Positions 1 through 6,012 of a stretch of DNA of 6,012 bases are shown here, piece after piece. Below the pieces are notes generated by a model. That model was not told the DNA's origin. It did no database searches and saw nothing but the letters and a program-made list of their open reading frames with translations. Source of the DNA: Mycoplasmataceae bacterium (GTDB lineage Bacteria; Bacillota_I; Bacilli_A; Mycoplasmatales; Mycoplasmoidaceae); the NCBI GenBank assembly GCA_031261045.1, contig JAISKE010000044.1:1-6012 (forward strand), written 5' to 3'. Position numbers and translations under genes: made by a program. Each line of letters begins with the position of its first letter. Positions within the stretch are counted from its first letter, which is position 1.

Positions 1-776
1 ACATTGGCTTTAATGCATTTTGCCAACAAGGTGTTAACGCATCGTCCATTCACCGTGCGTTAGACCTGCCAATTACCTTACTAAACATTAATTTATATGA
101 TTGTCAAAATTTATTAGAAATCGACGATGATACTGGTATGATCACTGGTTACTGATTTGCGTTCTCAGTAATTAATTCATTCATTTCTCCGTATTGAGAT
201 ACTTCATTAACTTATTGACCTAATGATGTTGGTGAAGCCACTGTATGATTATGTGATCTTGATTTACGCACCTTCCCCAACTTACTTATTCTTGGTAGTT
301 GAGGTGTTGGTCGTTGAAATATGAACAATAATTTCTTAAACGTCCCCGAGCCTACAGATGGTAAAACTTTGGATGAAGTCAAGGGTGGCGACACGGTTGC
401 TTTGCCTAGCAAGATTCAAACTATTACCTGAGCAACTTTTAGTGGGTCATATATTGATAATCTTTATTGGGATACCGTTCTAGGTCCTGACGATATGAGT
501 TGACGTCCACACGTACAATACTATGTCCCAGATGATGTTACTGATTTATTCTTATATTTCACTTGTACGGATATTACTAATATGTATATTAATAGTTTAT
601 CTACTCACACCGATGATTGATCTAATGCTATTAATAATTGCCCGATGACATTTATAAACCATTTTTTTGAAGTAATGGGCGTTGCTTTCATGCTAGATGT
701 GTTTGGCCCAAGCCCTTCTCTTTTAGACAAAGTTTATAACATGTTCCTCTTTGATTTTACAGTAACAAGTGTCTAA
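1..776 (+). CDS. Tryptophan-rich protein with degenerate BspA-like leucine-rich repeats (3' part)
   Basis: This is the C-terminal 257 residues of a protein whose start lies off the left edge; the frame begins at base 3 and ends with TAA at 774-776. Nine of its ten tryptophans are TGA. I see recurring units of the pattern P-x-x-[IV]-x-x-[IL]-x4-F/C-x3-4-[IL]-x-x-[LIM] near residues 1-16 (IGFNAFCQQ), 22-40 (LPITLLNINLYDCQNLLEI), 73-97, 134-156 and 175-197 (VPDDVTDLFLYFTCTDITNM). The IGxxAF and (I/V)PxxVTxL...L motifs resemble the BspA-type (LRR_5) leucine-rich repeat, which in other bacteria serves surface adhesins. The fragment is acidic and has no obvious transmembrane segment; a signal or lipoprotein peptide would lie in the missing N-terminus. 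It faces the downstream hydrolase gene tail to tail across 13 bp. The repeat reading is my inference; the units are divergent and unevenly spaced. It could be another unknown surface protein. Confidence 0.7.
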
Positions 777-789
777 CTTATAATCAAAT

Positions 790-1404
790 TTATTGTAATC
801 ATTGATTAGATAACTTAATGTCTTTCAATAGTCCATTAGTCCCATGACCGGGATAAATATGATTGTCGTCTTTATAAGTCAATAATATTTGCTTTAAAGA
901 TTGCATTAATTGTTCACTATTACCTAAAGGTAGATCGGTACGGCCAACTGAATCAAAAAATAAAGTATCACCGGTGAAAACATCATTGCTATATTTTAAA
1001 CAGACTCCACCAGGGGTATGACCTGGTGTTAATAAAATATCAAATTTGAAATCTTGAACTTTCAGTTGATCTCCTTTGAAATATTCAATCAAATTTAGAT
1101 CGATGTTCGCTTGTTTACCTAGTTCTTTAGCAAAATGATATTTAGTTACAATTGGTTGTTCGTTTTGATGCACATATACTTTAACGTGGTGTTCTCTTGC
1201 TAGACTAAATGTGTTACCGATATGATCATAATGAGCATGTGTTAAAATAATCCCTGCTAATTTACAATCACTTTGCTTCAAATATTCTTCAATTTTGCTA
1301 TCATTAAATGAGGGGTCGATGATTATAGCTTCACCATTCTTAGTTAGCACATAGGTGTTAGTTCAAAATTGTCGATCAATAAAAATCTTTAAGTTTGTAT
1401 TCAT
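790..1404 (-). CDS. MBL-fold metallo-hydrolase, glyoxalase II (GloB/YcbL)-like
   Basis: A 204-residue, probably cytosolic zinc hydrolase. The metallo-beta-lactamase signature THAHYDH lies at residues 55-61, further metal ligands are His129 (in TPGHTPGG), Asp146 (in FTGDTLF) and His187 (in YPGHG), and SVGRTDLP at 152-159 is typical of short glyoxalase II-like proteins. The set of ligands is complete, so it should be active. Family members hydrolyse thioesters such as S-lactoylglutathione, but at about 200 residues it lacks the C-terminal helical domain of classical glyoxalase II and mollicutes generally lack glutathione, so the natural substrate is open. The ATG at 1404 gives the usual N-terminal strand (LKIFIDRQFWTNTYVL); a GTG at 1350 would remove it. 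TGA codons are read as Trp at residue 14 and residue 202, so the protein ends at TAA 790-792. No Shine-Dalgarno precedes the ATG, and a TATAAT sits 7 bases upstream. Confidence 0.93.
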
Positions 1405-1411
1405 AACAAAG

Positions 1412-1417
1412 ATTATA
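1412..1417 (-). promoter_or_regulatory. -10 box of the MBL hydrolase promoter
   Basis: On the minus strand a perfect TATAAT is followed by seven bases and then the ATG at 1404. Transcription would be expected to start at or just before the ATG, giving a nearly leaderless mRNA, which fits the lack of a ribosome binding site. No convincing -35 box is visible, as is common in mycoplasmas. Confidence 0.6.
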
Positions 1418-1419
1418 AT
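1414..1419 (+). promoter_or_regulatory. -10 box of the leader ORF / mgtA promoter
   Basis: A perfect TATAAT on the plus strand, overlapping the minus-strand -10 box inside the palindrome ATTATAAT (1412-1419). The expected start near 1425-1427 would leave a short 5' untranslated region before the ribosome binding site at 1440. No good -35 element is seen 16-18 bp upstream. Because the two -10 boxes share bases, polymerase binding in the two directions should be mutually exclusive. Confidence 0.6.
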
Positions 1420-1439
1420 AGTTTTAATAAATTAAAATT

Positions 1440-1446
1440 GGAGGTG
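1440..1446 (+). promoter_or_regulatory. Strong Shine-Dalgarno for the leader ORF
   Basis: GGAGGTG is a seven-base match to the consensus complementary to the 16S rRNA 3' end. It lies seven bases before the ATG at 1454. It is the best ribosome binding site in the window and selects the short ORF 1454-1543, not the ATPase that follows 130 bases later. Confidence 0.75.
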
Positions 1447-1453
1447 GTTTTTC

Positions 1454-1543
1454 ATGGACATATATATAAATAGCAATCGTTCAGACGAATATTACTCGGC
1501 TCAAAAGAATCCGTGAAATATCCACTTTTCATTTATTAAATAA
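1454..1543 (+). CDS. Putative 29-residue leader peptide upstream of mgtA
   Basis: A 30-codon reading frame beginning MDIYINSNRSDEYYSAQ and ending with TAA at 1541-1543; its tryptophan (after Asn-Pro) is a TGA codon. The evidence for translation is a consensus promoter box and a seven-base Shine-Dalgarno at ideal spacing directly upstream. It ends 32 nt before the first ATG of the Mg2+ ATPase and is in a different frame. It has no signal peptide and no family I recognise. In enterobacteria the Mg2+ transporter gene mgtA is preceded by a short regulatory ORF (mgtL) whose translation controls downstream expression; this ORF occupies the same place, and it carries an acidic/aromatic run (SDEYY) and an Asn-Pro-Trp, but the sequence is not similar to MgtL. 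A regulatory or translational-coupling role is inference. It could also be a small independent gene. Confidence 0.5.
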
Positions 1544-1575
1544 CTGTAACTCTATTTATAAATTTGTTTGATGAA

Positions 1576-4236
1576 ATGATTATGGCAAACATCAACAACA
1601 AAAAGAAACTGCCATCTATTTCTAACGAACTAAACAAAAAACTTTTAGATTATTCTTCCAAAACTAACACTGAAGTGTTAACAGAACTTCAAACATCTAT
1701 TAACGGATTGAGTGAAGAACAATATAAAATTAACTTTGAAAAATTCGGGCCAAATAATTTAGGTTCAAAAAAACAGCATCGTTGATACAATTCATTATTT
1801 GATGCGGTAGTCAATCCTTTTTCCATCATCTTAATTATCATTGCAATATTGGACATTGCTATTCCTTCTATGAGGGATTGGGCTTCTTTTGGTATTATTA
1901 TTGGAATTTTATTTGTTACTTGTTTTATTAAGATGTTCCAAGAGATTCGCTCTAACAAAGCTAGTGAACGATTGAATGATATGATTGAAACCACTACCGC
2001 GGTGCAACGGGATGGTGTGTTAAATGAAAAACCCATTGATGAAATTGTACCCGGTGATATTATTAAATTAGCCGCTGGCGACATGGTACCTGCAGATTTA
2101 ATGATTCTAAATGCTAAGGACTTGTTCATTACCCAATCTGCTTTAACTGGTGAATCTGAACCGGTAGAAAAAATAGCAAATAATAATAAGATTGAATATA
2201 AAAGCGCTCTAGATGCTCATAACTTATGCTTTATGGGTACGTCTGTATCGTCTGGTAGTGCCATTGGTGTTGTTCTAAATACTGGAGGTAATACTTTCTT
2301 TGGCAGAATTGCTCGTAGCATTTCTAAAAAAAGACCAAAAACTAATTTCGACAAAGGTATTCGTACTGTTAGTTTATTATTATTAATTACCACTTTAATC
2401 ATGGTATTGGTTGTATTTATCTTACAAGGGGTTCGAGGGGAGGGACCTGATCGTTGAGCAAAAGGCGTTACTTTTGCATTAGCGTTAGCGGTTGGTTTAA
2501 CTCCTGAGTTGCTACCAATGATTGTTACGGTGAATTTAGCGAAAGAAGCATTTAGATTGTCCAAGCAAAAGACCATTGTCAAGAATATCAACTCCATACA
2601 AAGCTTTGGTGCAATGGATGTTCTATGCACAGATAAAACTGGAACTTTAACTGAGGATCGGATTATTTTGGAAAAACATATTAATGTCGATGGTAAGGAA
2701 GATAATCGGGTTTTAATTTATGGTTTCTTAAATAGTCAATTCCAAACTGGGTTAAAAAATTTATTAGATCGTGCAATTATTCAAAAGGCGTTAGATACTC
2801 ACATGGACGATTCGGCCAGTCAATTCACCAAGATTGATGAAATCCCATTTGATTTCCAAAGACGAAGAATGTCTGTCGTTTTAAAAGACACTACAGGTAA
2901 AACACAACTAATCACCAAAGGTGCACTGGAGGAAATTCTAGAGATCTCCGACTACGCTGAATATCAAGGCAAGACAGTAAAAATAACTCTTCAATTAAAA
3001 GAGCACATCTTTAAATTATGTGCTAGTTTAAACGAACAAGGTATGCGAGTCATCGCCATATCTACTAACACCTTACCATTACCAACTGATCGTCCATTTG
3101 AGGTAAAAGATGAAGACCAAATGAAACTAATTGGATTCGTAGCTTTACTTGATCCGCCTAAGCTATCTTCTAAGCAAGCGATTTTAGATTTACAAAAGAA
3201 AGGTGTGTCTATTAAAGTACTTACTGGTGATAATGATGTGGTTGCTAAATACATTTGTTCTCAAGTAGGTTTACGAGGGCGTAAATTGTTATTAGGTGCT
3301 GAAATTGAAGCGATGTCTCAAGAAGCACTAGAACAGAAAGTAATGAATGTCACCATCTTCGCTAAACTAACTCCTGAACAAAAATCACGTGTGGTATTAG
3401 CGATTAAAGCAAATAAACACGTAGTTGGGTTTATGGGTGATGGAATTAACGATGCAGCAGCTATGCGCGTTGCAGATATGGGTATTTCCGTAGATACCGC
3501 GGTCGATATTGCTAAGGAATCAGCAGATATCATTCTATTAGAGAAAGATTTAACCATTTTAGGTCAAGGTTGTGTTGAAGGTCGTAAGACTTATGCAAAC
3601 ATCATTAAATATATTAAGATGACCGTCTCTAGTAACTTCGGCAACATGTTAAGTATGTTAGTAGCTAGTATTTGGTTAGCGTCTTGTGGTATTCTACCAA
3701 TGCGACCAGAACAAATCTTAATCTTAAACTTAATCTATGACTTTGCACAATTAGCTTTGCCATGAGATCATGTGGATGCTGATTTTTATAACAAACCACG
3801 AAACTGGAATGCCCGGAGTATTGTGAAGTTCATGCTGTTCATGGGGCCAATCAGTTCCATCTTTGACATTACAACCTTCTTAGTAATGTTCTATGGAATG
3901 AAATGAAATACAAGTGCTTTTGCTGGTCAATTCCAGACTAGTTGATTCTTAGAAAGTTTATTAACGCAAACTGCTGTCATCATTGTCTTACGTAGTAATA
4001 AATTCCCATTCCATAATACTTACCCTTCGCTACCGGTTGTTTTATCATTAGCATTAACTCTCGTCATTGGATTCGTGTTAGTGTTAACACCAGGTTTCAA
4101 TCCAATCTTCTATTCATTAGCTAACCGTGCAGATGCGATGATTTTAGTTTACATCTTAGCAATTTCCGTCGGTTATACCGCTTCCGCACAGCTTGCTAAA
4201 AAAGCATATATTAAGTTGTTCTATAGTTGATTGTAA
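1576..4236 (+). CDS. mgtA: Mg2+-translocating P-type ATPase (type IIIB, MgtA family)
   Basis: A complete 886-residue inner-membrane pump that imports Mg2+ at the expense of ATP; E. coli MgtA is about 898 residues. In order: a soluble N-terminus (1-75), a first membrane hairpin (about 78-95 and 105-121), the actuator domain with TGES at 191-194, membrane segments at about 265-285 and 296-320, the latter with the MgtA-type ion-site motif TPELLPM (309-315), the phosphorylated Asp353 in DKTGT, the nucleotide-binding Lys448 in KGA, TGD at 550-552, GDGIND at 621-626, and a C-terminal membrane domain from about 684 with the family's SSNFGN, YD(F)AQLALP and SSIFDITTF stretches. All catalytic residues are present. 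Six TGA codons (1783, 2455, 3763, 3904, 3943, 4228) are read as Trp. The start is uncertain: ATG 1576, ATG 1582 or TTG 1564 are all in frame, none with a clear Shine-Dalgarno, so translation may depend on the upstream leader ORF. No M-box-like sequence was recognised. Confidence 0.96.
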
Positions 4237-4339
4237 TAATATTCTCCTTAATAAATGTAAATAAAGAAGTTTTTTGGAGATTTCGATGCTATTAGTATGT
4301 GTAGGGACTATAAGGTTCTTGCAGAAAATGGAAGTTATT

Positions 4340-4498
4340 ATGAAAACATATACCGTCAGTGTAACTATAGACACTAAGCAAAAAATTATTGAGAAAGTAA
4401 ATGCCGATTCCAAGATTAATGCTACACAAATAGTTTTGGCGCTAATCAAAGATAAAGATTGAAAAGTTACTGGTGATTTAACAATTCATACTACGTAA
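4340..4498 (+). CDS. Small unidentified protein, possibly ribbon-helix-helix-like
   Basis: A 52-residue protein beginning MKTYTVSVTIDTKQKII, with one TGA Trp codon (4460-4462) and a TAA stop at 4496-4498. I do not recognise a family. The predicted layout is a strand (TVSVTID), a helix (about residues 11-22), a turn (SKINAT), a second helix (about 29-40) and a short final strand (VTGDLTIH). Strand-helix-helix of this size resembles small ribbon-helix-helix DNA-binding proteins, but that is only a pattern guess. I chose ATG 4340, preceded by GGAAG at five bases, because the residues added by the longer start at ATG 4286 (which has GGAGA five bases upstream) do not look like a natural N-terminus. 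ATG 4328 is a third option. It follows mgtA by about 100 bases on the same strand with no clear terminator between them, and meets the leftward operon tail to tail with no spacing. Confidence 0.6.
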
Positions 4499-4633
4499 TT
4501 ATTTGATTATTTTAAACGGGCCGTATAATTCTTCTAATTCTTTGTGGGTTTTAGGGTCAACGTGTTCTTAGCGAAGAGTCTTCTTAATAAAATAATCTTG
4601 TCATTCATCTAATGTTTTTGGTTTCTTGCTCAT
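4499..4633 (-). pseudogene. Small gene interrupted by an in-frame TAA
   Basis: A 45-codon frame starting MSKKPKTLDEWQDYFIKKTLR, broken by TAA at codon 22 (4568-4570), then continuing in the same frame with EHVDPKTHKELEELYGPF to a final TAA at 4499-4501. Both halves have protein-like, hydrophilic, charged composition, and the second half has no ATG, GTG or TTG to restart from. The first half has a TGA Trp codon. The simplest reading is a small gene of 44 residues with one nonsense substitution; TAA is one base from TGA (Trp here), CAA, AAA, GAA, TTA, TCA and TAT/TAC. A sequencing error or a real 21-residue product are alternatives. It lies 7 nt after the EIIB-like gene, so it is probably the last member of that operon, although a TATAAT (minus strand, 4640-4645) also sits six bases before its ATG. 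Family unknown. Confidence 0.5.
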
Positions 4634-4640
4634 AAGTGTA

Positions 4641-5003
4641 TTATAGCGATAATATATTTTTAATTTGTTCACAGATATGATTTGCATTATCACCAAAAAT
4701 TAAAATGATTTGATCAGCGTTCTTCATAAAACCTTTAACATCGAATTTCTTAAAGTTATCTGCAGTGAATGTTTCGCTAGATCTAACATTTACTTTAAGT
4801 GTAGACATGGTTGCACTTACGCCGGTGATATTTTCTTTATTACCTAAAGCTTGAATTAAATCACTAATTTCAAATTTAACATGTTTACTAGTAATTAGTT
4901 TATCATTGATTTGATCAGCCGTTTTCTTAGCTTTATGCTTCGCATAAGCATAAGGGATACCAAAACTAATGATGTTTACAAATATTCATGCACCTTTTTT
5001 CAT
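4641..5003 (-). CDS. Membrane-anchored PTS EIIB-like protein without the active-site cysteine
   Basis: A 120-residue protein. Residues 5-20 form a hydrophobic segment followed by AKHKAKK, which suggests a single membrane anchor with the rest in the cytoplasm. Residues 44-118 align by eye with the glucose-type EIIB domain of the phosphotransferase system: SDLIQALGNKENIT, then VSATMSTLKVNV, a central FKKFDVKGFMK and IILIFGDNANHI. In active EIIB domains the phosphate-accepting cysteine lies in a NIxxxxACITRLRV context; here that position is Thr65 (ATMSTL) and the following arginine is also gone. It should therefore not carry phosphate, and a regulatory or structural role is more likely than sugar transport. 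No EIIC or EIIA domain is attached. It begins 1 nt after the nadK stop, with AAAGG five bases before its ATG inside nadK, so the two are translationally linked. M. genitalium MG129, next to the NAD kinase MG128, is the likely counterpart (from memory). Confidence 0.8.
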
Positions 5004-5004
5004 A

Positions 5005-5793
5005 TTAACCTTTAATGAAAGTATTTTTTAGCTTTTCAATATAACTAGTGGTTTCACGATTAAAACATAATGCAAATTTGGCTTTAGTACATGTTATTTT
5101 AATTTTGTCAGTTGGTTTAATCCCCAACACTCGCATACCATCAATGATTAAGTCGCAGCGCTGTGCCGATTGAAAGTTGTCTAATAAAACACTGTTAGAT
5201 GAACTCATAATCAAAGGAGCATTGAATGAATGATGTTTAGAATGATTGGTTGGTGCTAGTTCTATTAATTCAAATGCTTCCACCGACGGTAAGAAGATTG
5301 GACCACCATTAGATTTGGCTTGACCGGTTGCACCAGTGTGTGTTGCTACCAAGATGCCTGTTCCCATAAAATTTTCATATAAATGATTATCTACATTAAC
5401 GCTCATTTTAATGGTATTTAATGATTGAATAACTAATTCATTCATGGCGTTATATTTCTTTTTGTTGTTAATGGAAATGTTTAAAATTTGGGGGTGAATA
5501 TAGTTTTTTTCATTACTCACAATACTGATGAAGTTATTTAATTTATTGCTTAGAAATTTAGAATAAAAACCAACTGTGCCACTATTAATACAAACAATTT
5601 TTGTGTGCTTGTCATAATAGTTTCTTAAAAATCTAACGAATGTGCCATCACCGCCAACTACAAATAAAAAATCATGACTCTTTTCATTAAGTTTTCATTT
5701 TGCTTTTATTAATGTTTTTTGAATATTGTGTGCTACTTTAACAGAGTTAGTGTGTAAATTAGAGACAACCCAAAAAGATTTGGTGTTAGACAT
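5005..5793 (-). CDS. nadK: NAD kinase
   Basis: A 262-residue cytosolic enzyme that phosphorylates NAD to NADP, the only known route to NADP. The diagnostic GGDGT is at residues 47-51 (in FLFVVGGDGTFVRFL), the NE motif at 118-119 (YNAMNELVI), and the glycine-rich substrate loop at 144-165 reads GTGILVATHTGATGQ ... NGGPI, where most family members have GDGxxxSTPTGSTAY ... GGPI. The C-terminal DGMRVLGIKPTDKIKI (218-233) fits the final beta domain. The length is normal for a short bacterial NAD kinase. The frame is open well upstream of the first ATG-proximal motifs only if a TGA at codon 33 is read as Trp, and the ATG at 5793 has AAGGA five bases upstream. The ATG overlaps the end of spx by 8 bp (ATGTCTAA) and the stop is 1 nt from the next gene, so spx, nadK and the EIIB-like gene are expected to be cotranscribed. 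Confidence 0.92.
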
Positions 5794-6012
5794 TTGGTTC
5801 CTTGGAACATGGTGCATTACATTGATCTTTTAACGGGCAATTCATTTCCTTAATGGTAACTCTTTTTGTATCTTTTCTCAAAAATATTTCGATATCGTGA
5901 TTGTTATACCCGATTAGTAAACGATATGGTTTATCATTGACATATTGAATAATAATTGGACGAGACAATATTTCTGGGTAAGTAATAATTAATTTAATAA
6001 TCTCGTTTGTTA
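5786..6012 (-). CDS. spx: Spx/ArsC-family regulator, C-terminal part, with a Cys-rich tail
   Basis: The last 75 residues of a protein whose start lies beyond the right edge. The stretch ITYPEILSRPIIIQYVNDK followed by LLIGYNNHDIEIFLRK matches the end of the Spx/ArsC thioredoxin-like fold (RRPIIV ... LQVGYNEDEIRxFLPR in Firmicute Spx), so the assignment is good although the N-terminal CxxC or Cys site is outside the window. Spx proteins bind the alpha subunit of RNA polymerase and reprogramme transcription under thiol stress; plain ArsC arsenate reductase is less likely given mycoplasma gene content. After the usual end of the family the protein carries an extra tail with NCPLKDQCNAPC, three cysteines spaced C-x5-C-x3-C. 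The stop overlaps the nadK start by 8 bp. From memory, M. genitalium has the same spx (MG127) - NAD kinase (MG128) order. Confidence 0.82.
   Translation of the reverse strand, partial: TNEIIKLIITYPEILSRPIIIQYVNDKPYRLLIGYNNHDIEIFLRKDTKRVTIKEMNCPLKDQCNAPCSKEPNV
5799..5803 (-). promoter_or_regulatory. Ribosome binding site of nadK inside spx
   Basis: AAGGA on the minus strand, five bases before the ATG at 5793 and within the last codons of spx. It fixes the nadK start and shows that the overlap is a translational coupling point. Confidence 0.55.

Noticed and set aside
781..808. Inverted repeat TAATCAA-N14-TTGATTA between the convergent genes
   Set aside because: A perfect 7-bp match but with only one G-C pair, a long loop and no T tract; such repeats are expected by chance in A+T-rich DNA, so not called a terminator.
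1513..1532. Hairpin GTGAAA ... TTTCAT at the end of the leader ORF
   Set aside because: Six pairs including a G-U, A/T rich with an 8-base loop and no T-run; too weak to call an attenuator.
1405..1575. M-box (Mg2+) riboswitch upstream of mgtA
   Set aside because: The region is short, holds an apparently translated ORF, and I see no M-box-like conserved elements or an expression-platform terminator.
1689..2630. Minus-strand open frames inside mgtA (also 2991-3557 and 4156-4449) and inside the first gene (212-412)
   Set aside because: They are antisense to well-supported genes, have no family features and no start signals; treated as shadows.
1564..3765. Apparent frame breaks dividing the ATPase into three ORFs
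   Set aside because: All breaks are TGA codons at tryptophan positions; under genetic code 4 the gene is intact.
4243..4280. TCTCC pairing with GGAGA after mgtA, possibly a terminator or masking of a ribosome binding site
   Set aside because: Only five pairs around a 28-base loop; no stable structure expected.
4640..4645. Minus-strand TATAAT six bases before the interrupted small gene, suggesting a leaderless promoter
   Set aside because: It overlaps the last codons of the EIIB-like gene and the 7-nt spacing argues for operon transcription; the match may be chance.

Overview
The window comes from a wall-less mollicute (Mycoplasmatota) using genetic code 4. Every substantial gene reads through in-frame TGA codons where tryptophan is expected: nine of the ten Trp codons in the first gene, six in the Mg2+ ATPase, and at least one each in the hydrolase, EIIB-like and NAD kinase genes. 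Base composition is A+T rich. From memory, the order spx - NAD kinase - EIIB-like protein at the right end matches Mycoplasmoides genitalium MG127-MG128-MG129. This suggests a relative of the pneumoniae group (Mycoplasmoides, Malacoplasma, Ureaplasma side), but the species cannot be named from the sequence.

Layout. Bases 1-776 (+) hold the 3' end of a tryptophan-rich protein built of degenerate BspA-like leucine-rich repeats, probably a surface protein. Convergent to it, 790-1404 (-) is a small glyoxalase II-type metallo-beta-lactamase-fold hydrolase. A compact divergent promoter region (1405-1453) fires both ways. Rightward it leads into a strong ribosome binding site that serves a 29-codon leader ORF (1454-1543), followed by a complete MgtA-type Mg2+ P-type ATPase (1576-4236) with no recognisable Shine-Dalgarno of its own. 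A 52-residue unidentified protein follows (4340-4498, +).

From the right edge a tightly packed leftward operon runs toward the centre: the C-terminal part of an Spx/ArsC-family regulator (5786-6012), NAD kinase (5005-5793, overlapping spx by 8 bp), a membrane-anchored PTS EIIB-like domain lacking its phosphorylatable cysteine (4641-5003, 1 nt after nadK), and a 45-codon reading frame interrupted by an in-frame TAA (4499-4633, 7 nt further). It ends immediately against the rightward small gene. There is no unannotated stretch over 300 bases.

Most notable points: the leader ORF in front of mgtA, which monopolises the only strong ribosome binding site and could be a control device for Mg2+ uptake; the conserved pairing of a catalytically dead EIIB domain with NAD kinase and Spx; a three-cysteine tail on Spx; the nonsense-interrupted small gene; and the BspA-like repeats in a mollicute. 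The two enzymes, the transporter and spx are secure. Functions proposed for the leader ORF, the EIIB-like protein and the small proteins are inferences.
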